Assembly: GCA_002914805.1 (NCBI GenBank)
Contig: JXTB01000006.1
Coordinates: 1,829,831-1,893,830, forward strand
DNA from: Parasponia andersonii
Lineage: Eukaryota > Streptophyta > Magnoliopsida > Rosales > Cannabaceae
DNA length: 64,000 bases
Direction: 5' to 3'
The notes below the pieces were generated by a model. The model did not search any database and was not told the DNA's origin. It saw only the letters and a program-made list of their open reading frames with translations. Below, piece after piece: positions 44,101-56,942 of the stretch (position 1 is its first letter; the number at the start of each line of letters is the position of its first letter). Position numbers and translations under genes: made by a program.

Positions 44101-44759
44101 ATAGTTTTTCGTGCGATCACCAAATATAGTCAGTATATATATATATATATATCAAACTTCACCATTTTCTGAGTACATTCCAAAAATGATATTAAAAAAC
44201 AAAATCTAACGGTTGGAACAAAAGTCGAATCCGAGCTCAGAAATACACAAAAATAGTAATTTTTAATCCGGGCAAAATGGGATCATGTAATATATACCTT
44301 TAGGTTCCTCTCGACGATACGAACCCAACGAGCCCAAGAACACGACCTGAAATGGCCCGAAACGACATTGAAAATTCAAAGTCCTCCGCGGTCCAAAACG
44401 GCATTTCTCGACGATGGGAGGCTCGGCAGTGGTTGTGGGTAGGCAGAACGGCAATTGGTGGCATGGGGAAGCTCCGCTGGTCATTGGTGGGGCACGACGA
44501 TGGCTGGTGGTGTGTCTCGATTGGGCTTGGTCTTTCGGTGGCTCGACGAGGAAGAGAGAGAACGAGCAAGAGAGAGAGAGAATGAGCGAGAAAGAGAGAA
44601 CGAGCGAGAGAGAATGGGTGATCGGAGAGAGCGAGAGAGAATGAGCGAGCAGAGAGTGAGATCGGAGGGGAGAGAAAGAGTAAAAAAAAATATCTGTTTT
44701 TTTTTTTTTAATTTTTTGTCAAAAGACCCTTTTGCTCTCGATAAAAATGAGATTTTACA
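41175..44759 (-). mobile_element. gypsy-type solo LTR, interrupted by a nested solo LTR
   Basis: It starts TATCACGACCCAAAAC (compare TGTCACGACCC) and ends GATTTTACA. A perfect 5-bp target duplication, TATAA, lies at 41170-41174 and 44760-44764. Without the nested insert (41441-42989) the LTR is about 2.04 kb, matching the related LTR at 32929-35109. No gag or pol is present, so the internal part was lost by LTR-LTR recombination. A GA-rich tract (about 44545-44680) lies near the end, as in the related copy. Overlapping open frames in this tract are low complexity. Confidence 0.88.
41441..42984 (+). mobile_element. nested solo LTR, probable copia type
   Basis: A 1,544-bp sequence starts TGTTAGGAATATGCCC and ends TTCAGCA. 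It is flanked by a perfect 5-bp duplication, AGTAT, at 41436-41440 and 42985-42989. The TG...CA ends and the TGTTAGGAATATG start are typical of plant Ty1/copia LTRs. There is no internal coding region. The short frame at 42528-42761 may lie in the LTR transcript leader but looks non-coding. Confidence 0.85.
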
Positions 44760-44764
44760 TATAA

Positions 44765-46113
44765 AGTATAAATAAGTATTACTTTCAAATAAAATTTACT
44801 ATAAATTATACAATATCATTTGTTTTAGTATTTTTTAGAATTTTTCCTAAAAATTTTGAGTTTTAAAACAAATTTTAGTATTTTTCCAAAATATCTTTGA
44901 TATTGACAACATTTTTAGCAACATCCGTAAAATAAATCATCGACATTACATTTTAATATCTGCAATCATCAGCTATCTAGCTAAAAATAAGTCAGAAGTA
45001 CTATTGGGTCCGCAGTACTCTAGCTGGTAACCTACCGCAGACATGTTGAATGAGCTTTTCATCGAGCCCTAATTTCTGTCTAAAATATCAAATATGAACT
45101 TCACGAAGTAAACAGCTAAAGGTTAAGTTTGACTGCAATTTCATTCCATGACCTTTTCAATTAAATAATTTCTGGCGCATCTTAATGACTTTGGAACCAC
45201 TAAATAACCAAAATATTAATTTTGGTACCCCATAGTAATTGACATGCAAGAGCAAAACCATGCCCGTTACTTGGCTTACACTCTAATTTTTCAACTCTTT
45301 TTTACTCCACAATATTTCAATTTGTATAGCGTCCACTTCTCAAACATGCAGTAGCCAAGTTTTTTTATATTTTATAAATCAGGTGCCATTCTCTTTGATT
45401 GGAGATATAGAGTTACTACTCCACAACCACCTATATGTAATTCTATAGAGTTGTCGTATATAAGAGTTATTTTTATTAAACGAATATAAAAATTGTTATG
45501 TTTAGCAGTAATTGCACATTTATTTAAACATGGTATAGTGTAATATATAACAGGCGTGCATTGCAATGTAGATATCTAGACTTGAGTTCAAAGTGTTCAG
45601 GAGATAGTGATTTCAGAACGGTGTGTAAGTCTCACCTAAAACATAGGCTCGTTTTACGACTTTATTGTATTAAATAGAATTAGGTATGTCCGTCCCACAA
45701 AAAATTATGATAATATTTGTTCAAATAATCTATATCAAAGTATATAATTAGGTAGTTCACCCCTCAACTTGAAAAAAAAAAAAAAGAAAAAAAATTGTGT
45801 AACATTAAAATAGACAATTAAGATTGAAGCGACACGGGTCTGGACTTAGTGACTACGTTGTCCCTTTTTTTTGTGGGGGGAGGAAACGGTTATATTGAAT
45901 TTCAATGATACAAGAGAGGAGCAAATATCAGGACGTGCGCCTATATTAAGCAAATTTATTTGAAAATATTCTAGCAGAGGAGATCATAAAATACCTAACT
46001 GATCCAAAGAAGAGGGGGAAGCAGGTAAACGCTCATGTTTTACATGTCTTCTTAATACAAGAGTATACCCACCCCCATTAACTAAACTTAATCTAGCTTA
46101 AAGCTAAACTTTA
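44765..46113. other. intergenic DNA 3' of the NPF gene
   Basis: AT-rich, no recognisable gene. Includes poly-A at 45770-45795 and a T/G-rich run near 45866. It contains the unassigned 3' flank of the transporter gene. Confidence 0.5.
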
Positions 46114-49100
46114 TCACACTTGTAAACCCAAAGGGGACGTGTCAGTGGCCTTGGCTTTTATCTGATCAATCTGAACGCAACCCTCCTCTTCGGTGTACTC
46201 CCTCTTGTAAATATACTTACTTGAAGCCCAAAGAAAGGCCCCAATGTTGAGAATTGATATTACCAAGAGGAAACCATAGTAATAATCCAAGTGACAATCA
46301 TTCAAGTTATTGCCAATCCAACTAGTCCTCCCATTTCTTCCTGTGATCTTATCAACCATCGTCACTAGAAAGCTATTCAAGAAATTCCCAAATCCAATAC
46401 CACTAGTGAAAAAGGTAGTCCCAAGACTCTGCATATCTTCAGGGGACTGATCATAGAAAAACTCCAAAAGTCCAATGGCATTGAAAACATCGGCTATTCC
46501 AAGCAGAACATACTGAGGCAAAAGCCAAAATATGCTCATGGGGACAACTTCTTTAGGCCCTGCAATGTGATTTACTCTTATGACATGCATTCGGCGGACT
46601 TCAACCACGTAAGCTATGGCGATGGCGGAGACTTGGATGACGAATCCGATGAAGAGGCGTTGGAGGAGTGTGATTCCTCTCGGGTTGCCAGTTTTCCGGC
46701 GCATGAATGGCACGAAGTAGCGGTCATACATTGGCACGGAGAGGAGCATGGAGAGGGTGACGAAGCTCCCTAGAGAGGCTGCTGGGATGCTGAACCTTGA
46801 GTTTAAGCTTCTGTCTAACGTGGTGCCTTGTTTGACGAAGAGGGTATTGATTTGAGCCCAAATGGTGTTGGGGACTAAAGTCACAAGCCATATTAGAAGC
46901 ATCCCAAGTACAAGCTTGACTCCTTCTACCTGAGTTATGGTGCATGGCAACCTTGAGTTGTCTATACTGCCCTCTTTTATTGCAGCCTTTTCCAAGAACC
47001 TGAAATTAATTAATGGGACATTTTAAGTCACCTTCACTTAATTAGCCAATCGTCAATTTTTTCTTTTATTTACAAATGTGCTACATGGATGTTAAGTGCT
47101 TACTTAGACAGCCAACATCAATGGTTTCCCTAAGGAGAGTTGCACGATACTAAATATGTAAGTTGTTGATAGTTGGATTACAGGGAAATTCTATTGACAA
47201 AAACATTAATTGACACGACAACATGGTTGTGTGATCAACACTATTAATGCAATAACGCGTTTGTGTCATAAGAACTCTCAATCGGATGATCAGCACTATT
47301 AATGGGACTCACGCCAGTTGACAGTTCTGTCGGACAGGCCATTAGTTGCGTGCGTCTGCCTTCAGCAAAACTCTTGGTTACAATATGTTCACTTCCGTTG
47401 GAATTGGGTATTGGTTTTCCTATATATCGAAGCTTAATTCAAAGACTACTGACATAGTGGAGATGACCCACCAACCATATATAGTGTTTAATATGCAATT
47501 TTGTTGAGACAGTGGTGGGGTAGAAATGTCAAGCCGTCTATGGTGATACCTCCTCTGTCAGCCACAACTTGGCTAAAAAGGAGACTCAACATTCGAACAG
47601 GGGAGAACAATGAACAGTAGCACATGGAAAAAATTTATTGGAATGAATGTCTATCTACCGAACGTGATGGGGTCCTTAGAAACCCCCACCTTTGCCTTTG
47701 GCATAGTAGATTTCCTAGTTATGCACATGAGCTAAAGGCCGCCACTTCTACATCTTATCATGGGAATCTTTCCAAATTGACCACTTTCTTGGAATATTCT
47801 ATGCCAGATGGAACGACCATCATTTCTTGGCTCCAAATATTACCAACATTCCGTACCATCTACAACCCTACGCACTAAAATCAATACCATCAATATCTTC
47901 AACAGAATTACTACTATTATCCTAGTAATTCAGCAGTTTAAGCTACACTATTATACTATTCTTATCAATTAAGCAATGTTATCTAACACCAAGTTTCAAA
48001 TTGAAACTAACAATGTTAAGGAAAAATATGAATACGTAGAGAATACCTGAACATTGGGGAATGTTGAACTTTCCTTTTTCCACTATTCATGTAATGCTGC
48101 AGCTCAAACTCATGAAGCTCAGAGGGGTTGTTAGGGAGCTGGAGCTTTCTATTTTTGAAGGCAGTAATGAGGACCTGAATTAAGTCTTTTGCAGGGCTTT
48201 TAGTTTTCCTAACCTTGTGCCTGTAAATTGGGGTCCCTAAGTAGAAGATAAATAAGGACAATAGGAGACCAACTGTGGGAATCCCATATCCTAAACCCCA
48301 TCCCAAGTTCTCTTGAATGTAAACAAGGCACAAAGTGGCAACTAGAGCACCCAAGAAGGAACTGAACATCCACCAGTTGAAAAATGAGACCTTAAGCTTC
48401 TTCTCGTGAGGATCAAAGTCATCAAACTGGTCTGCACCAAAGGTTGATATGTTGGGCTTAGTTCCACCTGCTCCAATTGCTATGGTGTAGAGGGCCATAT
48501 AGAAAAATGCTATCTGTGAATCAGAGGCCTTGTTGCAGACACCATTTCTACAAGTTGGTTTGAAGCTTTTGAGTGAAACTGCCAATGTCAAAAGCATCAT
48601 GCCCTGTTCAGAAGTACACTTAGTTAACTTAATTAATCTTACTTCATATACATATATATACATGTATGTATATATATGCATAAGTACACAATTAATTTTT
48701 TTTAAAAAAAAATAGAGAGAGAGGAGAATATTGAAACTTTGTCATTAATGGAAAATGGAAACCAATATCTACCAACCATTGTGCCTCGTGCACTTGGAAC
48801 AAATAGTAAACTAGAGACAAATTTGGTTCGAGAATCCGAATCACAATATCTATGATTTCCATAATTTGTTGAGAATTTAGCTTCAGGATTCTTCTTTTCT
48901 CAAACAGATTATTTGAGTTCCTGTTGATGAATACAAAGTACTAGTCTTTTTCAAATCAGTTGAAGTTCATTTTCCATGAATGTGAGCATTGAAACAGTAT
49001 CCTCTCTTCTTATTTAGTGTAAAATGGACATCATAACCATATGTGTTGCATATACATTCATATACATACACAGACACAAAAATATACGCAAGCAATGGGC

Positions 49101-50149
49101 CTAGTTATTAGTTAAAACTACTAATCATAAGCTCTCACCCGTGCAGATAGCCAGACAAGAAAATTATTAGACATTCTTTCTTCTTTTTATTCATCAAATC
49201 AGTCACTCATCACTAATTGGTCCCACTAGCAAAAAATAAAATTATCTATTGGGGGTTGAGATTAAGTAATCAGAACAATATATTTTGTCCACACAGGTGG
49301 TGAAGTGAACTTGGAAGACAAAAATTTAGTGGCTGTAATGATCTTAATCAGTTGGAATATTCTGCCATATAATTAATTACTAATTGAAAAGTTAAAAACC
49401 TAAAAGCATGCTTATTTGCCTTATCTCTAGATTAAGATAATATATTAAAAAAGATGATAACAGAGATTAGCTAGTGGATATATCATAATTACTTACCATG
49501 ACATAAAATAGTGATGACACAGTGAAAGTCCAGAAACGACCAATGTAGGTATCTGCTATGTAAGCTCCGAGAATCGGCGTTATCCACACGGTTCCGGACC
49601 AGTTATTCACATTCCTAACTGAAGATACCGTGTCTTCATGTAGCTGTGTTGTTAAGTAATTCACCACATTTGTAGCTATCCCATAGAAGGCCATCCTCTC
49701 AAATGCTTCATAGCCTGGAGAATTTGAAGAAAACCAGTCTTATCTCATTCCATTTTCTATACTAGCAAGCAAAAACCTCAAATGGGTTATTCTTATATAT
49801 TATAAACTAATCTCCATGGAACGTTATGTTTAAGGTCTACCATGAGCTAGAACTTTACTTGGCCACTTTCACCATTCAACAAATATGTCATGGACAATAT
49901 ATAAATTAATCAAACTACATAGAAAGTTAGCACCTTTTATCTTTTTCTAGCTTTTTCTCTACTAAATTATACATAACGAGTATGAGAAAGAGTATAGATA
50001 CATATATGTGTATATATGTATATGTACATACATTACAGATGCTTACCAACAAGGAAAGCACAAGCTTTCCATTTTCCGGTCTTGGAAGCAAGAACAGGGC
50101 TTCCACGAAGATCAACAGTACCATCTTGAGTATACCCTTTGGCTTCCAT
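46114..50149 (-). CDS. NRT1/PTR family (NPF5-like) proton-coupled transporter, 587 aa
   Basis: Coding exons are 50149-50047, 49714-49497, 48603-48047 and 46999-46114. All introns are GT-AG, and the 1,764 nt include the stop. The protein starts MEAKGYTQDGTVDL, then a conserved RGSPVL-type stretch. Visible NPF/POT hallmarks are the proton-coupling EAFER (ExxER) motif in the first membrane helix, TPILGAYIADTYIGRF, GTKPNISTFGADQFD, FFNWWMFS, QINTLFVKQGTTLDR, GNPRGITLLQR and EFFYDQSPEDMQSLGT. Length and layout fit twelve membrane helices with a long central cytosolic loop. NPF members carry nitrate, di- and tripeptides or hormones across the plasma or vacuolar membrane. The nearest described relatives I recall are NPF5.2/5.3 (PTR3-type), so a peptide-type substrate is possible but not proven. 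No lesion was seen. Confidence 0.94.
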
Positions 50150-50239
50150 AAGAGGTTTTTCTGTGTTTCTAAGAATATAAGCTATAAACGAAAGAGAACT
50201 AGCTATATTTGCTTCATGATACGAAGTAGTGGACTCCTC

Positions 50240-50249
50240 TATATATATA
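50240..50249 (-). promoter_or_regulatory. candidate TATA box of the NPF gene
   Basis: The minus strand reads TATATATATA, ending about 90 bases upstream of the start codon at 50149. Spacing fits a TATA box with a ~60-base leader, but TA runs are common in this DNA. Confidence 0.45.
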
Positions 50250-53200
50250 CAATATGTACAATAGATATGGCCAAAAGATAAGCAGAACTCTCACTACTGT
50301 GCTAGAAAAAAAAGAGGGAAAAAGACGGTGGAAATATTATTGGCAAACTTGATTAGTCAAATCTTGGTGTATATCTATCGGAGACTTTAATGTATTTAAG
50401 CTTTGCTAAGCTTATTATCAAAAAGGAAAAAAAAAAAAAAAAAAAGCTTTGCTAAGCTTAATTTTTTTAAAAAGATGTAAGTTAAAATAATCTAAACTAA
50501 AACATTAAGACCTGTGAAATAGTAATTAATTCTATTGCTTAGAAGAATTGAACTTTATCCTGACACGTACGCCACATCACAACAAAGCGATTGCCCCCTT
50601 GGCTCCTCCTGAGGTGACTTAGACTAGACTACTCAGACGCTCCTCTTACCACCAGAGAGACCATAATTTATATTCCCCCCCCCCCAAAAAAAAAAAACAG
50701 AGTTCATATTCATTTCATTTATATATATGTGTATAAATGTGTTATACGTCTATGAGTCCCCTACCAGGGGACTCACTCACGATTGATTTTGGAAAAAGGC
50801 CTAGAAGATACGTACTACATACTGATTTGTTTTTTTTTATTATAATGTTTGGTTATAGGGTATATTGGGTTCATGTGCACAATGACTTGAACCATATAAT
50901 TCCATGGACACTTAAAGTGGATATATCTTTCATATTATTTGCACAGATAGTCTTTGTGGCTTAAAATATATACAACACCCCCTTAGATTGATCATATAAA
51001 GATTGATCATATCTCTCTACGTAATCAAGTGACTACTGCTATTTTTTTCTTCTATATTATGAGTAGATCATAAGTTGAGCTGCTTTATTCGATTCTTTAG
51101 CATTTTTCTTTGGGTAATTTTTTCCCCATAAATATGTCCTTTTGGTGCCTTTTCTTTTTCCCAGAAAATGCAAATGAAAAGGAGTATAATTATCAGAGTC
51201 ACTTCCATGTGGAACTTGGTATACTCGTTTTGGGACGCCAAATCAATGAGATTTATTGTGCCTTATTGAGGATTATCCACTTAAAAACGCCACTTTTCTC
51301 CCCTCAATATAATTAGCATAATGTCTAATTGATTGTCAAATTAGGTTGACTAATCAAAGCTTTGTTATCGGTTGTATCGTGTTAAGGGCTAGTTTAATAT
51401 TGTGTAGTTATATTATGAGCAAGAAGTAATTATAAAAAAAAAAAAAAAATCTAATCATTTAGTGAATGAAATTTACAAAATTGTTATACCATCTAAAAAC
51501 ATCTCCTAAGTGTTTAATAAATTATATATTATGCATACTGTAAAATAATATTTTAAAAATAATTTTATTATAAAAAAATATAATCAGCTTAAAAAAATAA
51601 TTTTAACCCAAATTATTTTCAAAATATCAATTATATAACATATTAAAATAAAAATTTACCAAATGCCTGTACCTTTCATATTTTTCACTGACCACTTCTA
51701 AAAGATAAAAATGAACTTAAGCTAAAAAACAATCCCAAAGGGATCTAAATTTTATGTAAAGTTTCGTACGTCAGATTTTGTCATCTAATACGTAGATGTA
51801 TGCATATGTAAATTTGACAAAATCGATGCTAATAAAACTAATTAATTAATTAATGCCAGAAAAGATGTGTTCGATACGAATTTCTAATTTCCTCAAATTT
51901 AAGTTATCCACATATGGCTGTTTTGCATTCTAAATCTGTCCGAGGAACCACAAAAGTCGGGGTATAGTCCTAGTACAATTATTTTGGAGAATGACTGGTG
52001 GGAAGCACTAATTATATATTGCTCAATAGGCTTAGAGTTTGCTCCCACCAAAAATACAGGCGCATTGGTTCAACACTATAATTTTATATATGTAAAGATA
52101 TATGCAGTGGTACTTATAATTCCAACTTTTTTTTTTTTTGAGAGAGATAGATTTTACCTTTTTCTTTTCCATACTATTCCTATCAATATTTGTTTCCAAT
52201 GATATTAATGTGGCGACGGACACCTTGCACCGGCTTTAGCCCAAAGCATAAAACAGGAACAACAACCTCTTACCGACGTGGCGAAACATGGTGTATAACA
52301 GTATATACATCGATTCAAATATGATAGTATAACAACGTATACATTAACTTGAATCTAACTTATTTAATAAGGGTATCAAAAATTTTAATCCTAATTTAAC
52401 TTATTTATAAACAAATTGACTTGACACGACTTATTAATTAGATTAATCAAAATTAATTAAAATATATTCTTTTTTTTTTTACATTTTTAACTGAAATTCA
52501 TACATATTTTATCACCTTAAAACACTAATATTTACCAAAAAAAACAATTGAAACTAAGTAAAATCTTAATATATATGAATAATAAAGTCTAAAAAATACA
52601 TTAATATTTTCAAATACATATTACAAAGATCATAAACGAGTTGATCCGAAACTGACCTGTTTAATAAACCTAAATTTGATTTTAACTTAAACTTGTTTCT
52701 CATTAATTCTACGTGAGTTTCGAGTTATGTCATATCACGAATTATCAGCTCTACACACTATAACTATTTAATTTCCTTGGTGACAGATGTGCCCCTGTTT
52801 AGTTGCCATCACCACCAAAATGCCATGCATCCATACAGGAGCAATTGGGACAAACTTGAAGGACAAACTTGAAAATTGAAAGACATGATATGTTTTTTGT
52901 TTTTTTGGTTTTTTTTTTTTTTTTTTTTTTCAGAAAGCTCATAATACATTTTGAGATATCCGTAGAAGAAAATCATAGAACCATCGAGAAGGATAAAACA
53001 ATACTACTTAGGCACCAACTAGTATGACTAATGGTGGTAACATAGTGGTAATTAAAGGGACAATCAAACCAAAGTCTCTCCCACTTAGGCCCTGCTTAGC
53101 TTGACACTTGGGGACGATCGTTGACAAGAGCGTAGAGTGTTGGTCCCCTCATCTCTACTCTCTGTTTTGTCTATAGTTCCATTAGATTCTCAAAAGTTAT

Positions 53201-53797
53201 AACAGTGATAAGGGGTAAATACGGTTTATGAACCCTTTTTAACTAAAAACATGTGTTCAAATTTTGCAATAAACTCCAGTAAAGACTAATTTCATGTTTC
53301 ATTTAGATTGCTAAAATAACTTCCGCTTTAATAGTATAAATCATGCACGTGAGTAATTAATGGAAAAGTTTTATAACAACCTTGTAAATTGGATAATAAA
53401 TAAGTTGTCCATAAAAGTTTCTTAATTTGTTTTTTCTTTTTTTTCGATGTAAGTTGGTCCCTCAACCCCCATTTTTTTTTTCGAAAGGCTCAACCCTCAT
53501 ATTTGCATTTTAAAAAAAAAAACAAAAATCTCTAATGTTAATTTTCATTAATTTTGGGAAGTGAAAGAAAGTGGTGTTCATGGTGATGGGTCAGCATTCG
53601 GTACTCATTCAAGTATAGGAACGTTTGAGCTTAAAAATTCGGTGTTTGTCGTTTCTGTGCCCAGACAAAAATGATAATGTGGAAATAGATACCTATACAT
53701 GTAGACACAAATACACGATATGTTCTAATATCACACGTTTGTGACGTTGACCTAATTGTCATTCGTATATATCTATATTCAAATATATATATATAGA
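50250..53797. other. intergenic DNA upstream of the NPF gene
   Basis: No gene is recognisable. Landmarks are a direct repeat of AAGCTTTGCTAAGCTTA at about 50398 and 50443 around a poly-A tract, a C-run/A-run at about 50677-50697, a T-run at 52908-52930, and an AT-rich stretch with GACACGA and CGAGTTGATCC strings (52400-52740). The last resembles old plant repeat debris. Short open frames here show no family resemblance. Confidence 0.5.
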
Positions 53798-54003
53798 GGT
53801 ACCAATCCAACAGCTATTTTTTTTTTTTACTTATTATTAATTTAGCAAATGAAAATTTAGTATGTATATTTCTTTATTGTAAAAAGTAAGAAGGAGAAAG
53901 AGTATTAATAATGCGCGTCTTTTTATGCACTTCATTATAGCTATTGGATCACCATTAAATGGTGATCTAAGGACTAAAAAAAATCCCTATTAGATTGACA
54001 ATC
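53798..54003. mobile_element. MITE copy, inverted relative to its neighbour
   Basis: A 206-bp element reads GGTACCAATCCAACAG at its left end and AGATTGACAATC at its right. Read on the minus strand it matches 54076-54315 and 6050-6289, including the shared GTGATCCAATGGCTATAATG-like core. It has a deletion in the right half and is flanked by TA tracts. Confidence 0.75.
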
Positions 54004-54075
54004 TATATATATATATATATCGGTGAGCGGGTATTTTTATTTTTGTTCTACTCTTATATATATATATATATATAT

Positions 54076-54315
54076 GGTTGTCAATCCAATAGGTATTTTT
54101 TTTCTTTACCTATGGGTAGGTATTTGTTTTTAGCCGTTGGATCACCATCTAATGGTGATCCAATGGCTATAATGAAGTGCATGAAAAGACGTGCATCATT
54201 AATGCTCTTTCTCTCTCTTACTTTTTATAATAAAAAAATGTACATGCTAAATTTTTATTGGTCAAATTGATACCTACCCATAGGTAAAAAAAAAATACCT
54301 ACTGGATTGGTGCCC
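54076..54315. mobile_element. MITE copy, same family as in peroxidase intron 1
   Basis: A 240-bp element in TA tracts with long terminal inverted repeats; the left end has CCAATCCAATAGGTATTTTT and CCTATGGGTAGGTAT, mirrored at the right end. A second palindrome in the middle (TTGGATCACCAT / ATGGTGATCCAA, about 54138-54162) makes it highly foldable. A further partial end lies at 54326-54400. Confidence 0.78.
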
Positions 54316-54400
54316 TATATATATATAGGTTGCCTAAGTATTTTTTTTTCCAATGGATAGGTATTTTTATTTTTACTCTATAAGTGGGTAAATTTGATTA

Positions 54401-55976
54401 ATTTTGAAATAAATCTACAATAACAGGTCATCTCATTAAATATACTAATTTCTGTTTCTTTTTTATTTATTTCCTTTTAAAAATTTAATTTGAAGTTTAA
54501 TTTTTAATTACATTTAATTTAAAACTATATGTAATTGTATCTTCAATATTTCATAAATTATTTTTTACTGTATGAAAGTAAATTTCAAGATAGCATAATT
54601 TTCATATTATGAATAATTATTTTCTTAAATAACGAAAAATGAATAAAGCAACCACATTGAAAGAAAATTTGTTAAAAACAATTATGCATAAAATAGTTTA
54701 AAATTTGTACATCATTTGTTATTTTTTTTTCCAACGAATAAGATAGTTGAGATTATTAAGTATTTTTCACTAGTTTCATTTTTTATTTAAAATAGAAATA
54801 AAAAAATTGACCAACTCATGAGATTATCCACTTTTTTTTGTTTTAAATAACTTTCTATATTTATATATGTATTAATTATAATAATTTTTTTAGTAAATCT
54901 ATTAATATTATTTTAGCCATTATACTAAAATCTAATAGCCCAAATTAGAATATTCATTCATGGAATAAAAATAAAAATTTCTATTGAAACATCATCTATA
55001 TATATATATATATGGATAGAATTAACTTAAATATATTTTATTTTGAACGAGTCATATTAAATTTTAAATATGCTGAAATTTATCTAATGCTACGAGCAAA
55101 TATGTATTAATGGCTCGAGTGTTATTGCCTTTCGACTAATTTGCTTGGCTTGGCAGCGCGGGATGTATAGTTTTCGTTGTTTTAAGAATTTTTGAAAATG
55201 TTAGTTTGAGAATTCGGAAATATATATAATAGCACCGAATATACCGAACCTATTTAACTACGTTCATAAATAGTTCTACGTACCATGTAATTATTGGTGA
55301 TTTGATTTTAGCTACAGTATATCTTGCTTCGAGACATTTATATATGGGTTATATGCAAAAGAAAATATCCTCTGTTATGCATTTTCTACAATTTTAGTAA
55401 TGTGTTTTGAGTTTTACAAAATTATATTATTTTTATTTCAAATTTCCGTAAATTTTTACCTTTGGTGCATAAAATAACGAATTTATCCTTCGTTCAATAC
55501 TGAAACTCAAACGATGTTTGCTTATTATTGATTCCAAAAACATAAATTATATTAAAATTTTACTAAAACAATTAAACCTTGAAATAAAAATAATTAAAAC
55601 CTTTAGTTTAGTATGATTTTATTTTAATGTTCTTTCAATTTTTTTGGTTTAATTAATTTTTCATTTAATTTTTTGTTTGGTAACAACGATATTGTCTTTA
55701 AATAGAAATCAAGTTTCTATTTTTAAAAATTTGAAATCTTGAAGATTAACTCTACAGATGTCAAAACACATGGTTTAAATTGCAGAAAATATATTTTTTA
55801 AAGTATTTTCTTGCATTTAACCCTATATATATATATACACACTAATAGTAGTATATATATATATATACTAATAGTAGACTAACATGTGTAAATCCCGCGA
55901 TGATTTAGAATATGCTTCAGTATGTTTTACATTAATTAGAAATTATAACTCTAGCGTTTTGATTTTTACTTGTATT
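54401..55976. other. AT-rich intergenic DNA
   Basis: No gene or element end could be assigned. TA microsatellites are at 54988-55008 and 55825-55866. Confidence 0.5.
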
Positions 55977-56443
55977 TGTTGACAATAAACTTATTTAAGC
56001 GCATAAGAAGTATTCTAGGTCCATCAACATGAGACCTAATAAGTAGGAATTAACCTAAGTACAAAGCTCGTAAAAGAAGAAGTCCAAGTCTAAATTGAAG
56101 AAACTTTCCACCTAAAATCTTTTAGTGTTAGTTAGATATTAGTTTTTTGCATGTGAATCATTTGATTACTTCAATTATTATTAGAAGTGTGTAGAAGAAA
56201 ATATGTGTGGCTTAAAGACTTTTGTAATTGTTTATTTGTGTGGTTCTCATTGCTTCTCATGTAGTATAAATACCCCTCCCCATCAAGTTCTAAGCATTAA
56301 GTAAGAAGCAAAGCTTCTAAGAGTGAAGAGAAGAGAAAAAGAAGCATAGCTACTAGTAAGTAAGTAAACTTGAAGAGTGAAATTGAGAATTTTCTCTTGT
56401 AATAATATGTGAGTGAGTAATAAAACTTGTTTTATTTCCAATA
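55977..56443 (+). repeat. copia 5' LTR
   Basis: 467 bp, with TATAAATA at 56265-56272 and the transcribed GAAGCATAG region after it. The expected CA end is mutated to TA. Confidence 0.9.
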
Positions 56444-56446
56444 AAA

Positions 56447-56458
56447 TAGTATTATAGC
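56447..56458 (+). other. degenerate tRNA-iMet primer binding site of the copia element
   Basis: TAGTATTATAGC matches the consensus TGGTATCAGAGC at 9 of 12 positions, three bases after the 5' LTR. Such mutation agrees with the general decay of this copy. Confidence 0.7.
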
Positions 56459-56942
56459 GAGGTTGTAAGTTCTTTTGAAATTCTAAGTATGCTCCATGGT
56501 TGCAACTTTGACTGATCTTCCACATCAAAAAAGAATTCTTGAGATTGAGAGTATTATCTATTTATTCTAAACATGCTACCATTATATATCAAATCAAAGA
56601 GCTCAATGATATGATGACGCTGCCATAAAAATCAGCCCAATCGAAGTCCAAACAAGTCTGAATAAGTTGTCAGAAGTTTGTTACCATATTTGAGTCAACT
56701 CACCAAGTAAAACCGAGTCAAAGCCATTTGAACGAGCCATCAGAGCCGTTGACCATGCCATCGGAGCTGTTGGACCGCGCCGTTAACTGCACCGTCAGAG
56801 CCGTTGACCACATCGTTGACTAAACTATTGATTGAGTGGTTGACTTTGACCAAGTGTATATACTAGTCAATCTGAAGGTTTTTCGATATTTTGAATCCAT
56901 TTGTGTAGCCAAAATTTCCAAAAACTCACTTTGTTAAGAGTT

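Noticed and set aside
44263-44775. Several overlapping open frames on both strands
   Set aside because: They fall in the GA-rich low-complexity end of a solo LTR. The GAGA repeats create Arg/Glu-rich frames by chance.
40540-44970. ATATCGATA-rich strings on both sides of the solo LTR pair as one split MITE
   Set aside because: The two sides are only loosely complementary by eye and no clear ends or duplication were found. It could be simple AT-rich composition.
46567-46773. Asp/Glu/His-rich plus-strand frame
   Set aside because: It is the antisense shadow of the last NPF exon.
47624-47878. 84-codon plus-strand frame
   Set aside because: It lies inside intron 3 of the NPF gene, antisense, with no recognised domain.
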